Assembly: GCA_028345065.1 (NCBI GenBank)
Contig: JAOMCN010000009.1
Coordinates: forward strand, 1-63,552
Direction: 5' to 3'
Origin: Rhodospirillales bacterium
GTDB taxonomy: Bacteria > Pseudomonadota > Alphaproteobacteria > Rhodospirillales > UBA2165
Length of the DNA stretch: 63,552 nt
Made by a program: the position numbers and the translations under genes. Under the pieces are notes generated by a model. It had not been told where the DNA came from. It saw nothing but the letters and a program-made list of their open reading frames with translations, and did not search any database. Below, piece after piece: positions 63,401 to 63,552 of the stretch (position 1 is the stretch's first letter; each line of letters opens with the position of its first letter).

Positions 63401-63552
63401 ACACTAATTCATCTCTCTTCTCGGTACAGCCAGCCCTTGCGGCAGACGGCACTGGTGCCCTTACCTATACGCCGGCTCCAAATCAGTTTGGAATTTCCAC
63501 CGTTACTTCCACTCTCACCGATAGTGGAAGTGGAGTAGCTCCAAACGACAAT
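57493..63552 (+). CDS. Giant LEPR-motif, DUF4347, cadherin/Ig-like repeat adhesin (3' end outside window)
   Basis: One frame stays open for 2,020 codons to the right edge. The N-terminus has LALEPRIMFDGA, the LEPR-type sorting motif of large exported proteins. A DUF4347 domain follows at about residues 65-215, with HIFTHGSTGTLLIGD and LYGCNIAATG. After about residue 216 come a dozen Ig/cadherin-like repeats ending in VNDAP-type motifs. The protein is Ser/Thr/Asn/Asp/Gly-rich and almost free of Cys after the N-terminus, as expected for a type I-secreted, calcium-binding surface protein. The start is TTG 57493 or ATG 57520; a stop at 57487 limits it. A biofilm or attachment role is inferred. 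Confidence 0.88.
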   Translation, partial: MDGQNETPIMLALEPRIMFDGAMAGDAVDAVDAALPEENASLQNTAVNDQEHAEKESSRNEVVIVDGSITDYQSIISSIGSAAEVFILGENSTIDDIANLLGDRSGIDAVHIFTHGSTGTLLIGDHLYDENNISEYADALAEIGGSLTETGDILLYGCNIAATGDGQSFLSQFAALTSADIAASDDVTGNLIMGGDWELEYESGSIETDEKEIREFQGTLVSFSSITEDIADGDNDGNAVGTSPGIAVTAVVNTNGTWQFSTNGGASFSNFGSPGNNNARLLDDSHLIRFRPNADFNGSVNLTFKTWDKTVGSQGNTFDTRGNSSFGSSTTQSITVTAVNDAPRVNGTATVNEDTAGSFSNFIRPGPTLTNENSQTMTISSVSNTNTGLFSTQPAIDNDGDLTFTPVANNFGTSVVTFTAVDNGATGGDNVNRIDNGTFTITVTSVNDPPSGTFRGAVNPPPTITEDQGQQTISNFIENFNIGDGNTFETAAGETISSFVVTRTTNASTAMFTADPAIDTSGNLTYTPRANANGAATFSVEMRDDGSNSSPNVNRTTIGTFTITITALNDAPTLRTPPNGLTARINDSATGTTVSAMVVGFNAQGAQLRDIDLTPPATNGLGNMGNDVFAGEHVAVIDASDVATDGTNPAGHWEFDIGSGFFEPSPAISATNALLLDATSKVRYVRGGNETGDVTITFRAWDQTVGNDGDRINANTNNGGTNTLSSETAVATATLEAGGAVNDAPVLNTSGQSLINVQSGGTFPSKANFAAIDEDAALTASDNEQKIREWLNEDTVIDQESFADGGVTGVAIVNTDDTTKGTWQFSTDGGTTFTNFAVTGTEDNSLLLDGSSDNQRVRFAPAKHFNGTVTLQYRAWDQTQGNTSTGTTARVFDTNNAGANPAAPGGASAFSTGIISKTITVNPINDAPVLRNDAFTIAQSINEDSTAEIVVPNFAVPFSGAQAAAHNSAAARESNDTITFVVANTGGTSNSLFASAPTIDASGTLRYTLAPNTNTVDGGPAQFTVTFSDNGSDSGDNENDGTKTVNDATILNPTFTNVSTPAFTITVASVNDAPVLIDFSPDLEQNEDATAGTTINALLGSNNVRETNDVVTPGNVNDNTAFEAIAITNTAITNGTLQFKRSGGSFQNVGTVSAAQSLLLGPSDELRFVQTNTHFFGSGGTFNFRAWDQTTTAAGSAGTKVSTAAQNGSNVTSEFSIREETATVTINAVNDKPTTTIDTTFVDVPINETDSDTTVTIALFTPPLSGASNAVDVSARESSDTFTFTVINDGSQTPNTLFTGGGAPVINNATGDLTFTLKANANTEDGGPARFNVTLEDSGSDVDPNENDATIPSPAFSITVPSVNDAPTLNNVSFEVSKNEDVTGATTIATLIGNSGITEPEDQVTPGKTTDNTVIKAIAVTGTNVTNGTLQFSTNGGSSFTNIDAATNNAANSLLLDANDILKFVPTDVDFFGSGGTFTFRAWDQSTTASGQSGNRVSTTANGGITEFSSDQRTANITVLLVNDPPTATLDTSNAGLTVLEDAGAQTINGFATNLDDRGGALETGQTLSFALAHQSGTGTNLFSVQPALTVDASDPTIANLTFTPAANANTGGAGAAVFRVTISDDGGTLRSGDDDTILGNIQFAVTSQNDAPILNDTTVILNANEDTPPNASTTTTGTLVSALVTDGSVLETADNVTPGTTSDNTVIEAIAITGTTVSNGKLQFSTDGTNFTDVGTVSAGAALLLDDADKIRFVPDTNFHGTAGSFTYRAWDQTSTAASSAGTKVSTTTNGGTSEFSSFEETASVTITSVNDNPDATFNTGAGGLTVNEDAGAQTINGFVTATDVGDGGLLESAETISYVVTNNLNSLFAVQPAIANNGTLTFTPADNANGSASITVDVRDSAGGNTVKSNAFTITVNAVNDEPSQTLRSVPAVLEDAGQQSIANFVAATTKGGGSDENSQTLSFALSNTNSSLFSVQPALAADGTGALTYTPAPNQFGISTVTSTLTDSGSGVAPNDN
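58140..63552 (+). repeat. Alternating Ig/cadherin-like tandem repeats within the adhesin
   Basis: Repeat boundaries fall at VNDAP-like codons near 58507, 58828, 59192, 59713, 60262, 60700, 61177, 61579, 62056, 62437, 62922 and 63253. Longer units (about 125-180 residues) contain NGTLQFS, LRFVP and FRAWDQT. Shorter units (about 110-145 residues) contain LFS..PAI, LTFTPAANAN and FTITV. From about 60262 the two kinds alternate. The DNA is diverged between copies, so these are old protein repeats rather than fresh tandem duplications. Confidence 0.8.

Noticed and set aside
1-63552. tRNA, rRNA, CRISPR arrays, insertion sequences or integrase genes
   Set aside because: None was seen when reading gaps and frames; no transposase motifs, terminal repeats or regularly spaced direct repeats were found, so a mobile-element origin is not claimed.

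Overview
The window looks like a chromosomal catabolic island from an aerobic, Gram-negative proteobacterium, most likely a marine or aquatic alphaproteobacterium. The base composition is moderately A+T-rich. Export signals, TRAP and ABC importers and two-component oxygenases dominate. The right end carries a giant secreted LEPR/DUF4347-type protein of a kind common in marine proteobacteria. The taxonomic placement is inferred from gene families; no rRNA or marker gene is present.

Left third (1-24,100). The region opens with a truncated form-II CoxL-like molybdenum hydroxylase and a peptide-type ABC binding protein. A probable aromatic meta-cleavage module follows: an RraA-type aldolase, two ACMSD/LigJ-type amidohydrolases, a class III (LigB-type) extradiol dioxygenase and a two-subunit CoA-transferase whose first gene seems to start at ATT. 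A Dpp/Opp-type transporter operon (ATPases F and D, permeases C and B) comes next. Then come a single-component Rieske oxygenase, an ArsC-like protein, an Ldh-type dehydrogenase, a third amidohydrolase, a ThDP enzyme, a leaderless NMT1-like protein, a UbiD decarboxylase and a second Rieske oxygenase.

Middle (24,100-48,200). This part carries an AbrB-type membrane protein, 3-hydroxyanthranilate 3,4-dioxygenase beside an FMN-dependent LLM monooxygenase, and three paralogous FAD aromatic hydroxylases. A cysteine-less maleate isomerase/arylmalonate decarboxylase homologue sits among the hydroxylases. A TAXI-TRAP transporter, an NmrA-like oxidoreductase, a class III CoA-transferase, a cysteine-pair maleate isomerase homologue and a maleamate-amidase-like isochorismatase-fold protein follow. 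Next is a glutamine-synthetase-like enzyme directly upstream of Rieske alpha and beta subunits, an arrangement known from aniline dioxygenase clusters. A quinone reductase, a MetE-like methyltransferase, a Gfo/Idh/MocA oxidoreductase and a BASS-type symporter close this part.

Right third (48,200-63,552). A Liv-type ABC importer is led by an allantoinase-like polysaccharide deacetylase. A secreted dienelactone-hydrolase-like enzyme, a small YdhR-like protein and a double-SPOR/FGE-fold fusion follow. The last gene encodes a repeat protein of more than 2,000 residues that runs off the end.

Working hypothesis (inference): importers bring in aromatic, N-heterocyclic or amide compounds. Rieske, FAD and FMN oxygenases hydroxylate them, extradiol enzymes open the rings, and amidase, isomerase, hydratase, aldolase and CoA-transferase steps feed the products to central metabolism. 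No transcription factor, Rieske reductase/ferredoxin or flavin reductase was recognised anywhere in the window. No tRNA, rRNA, CRISPR array or insertion sequence was recognised.
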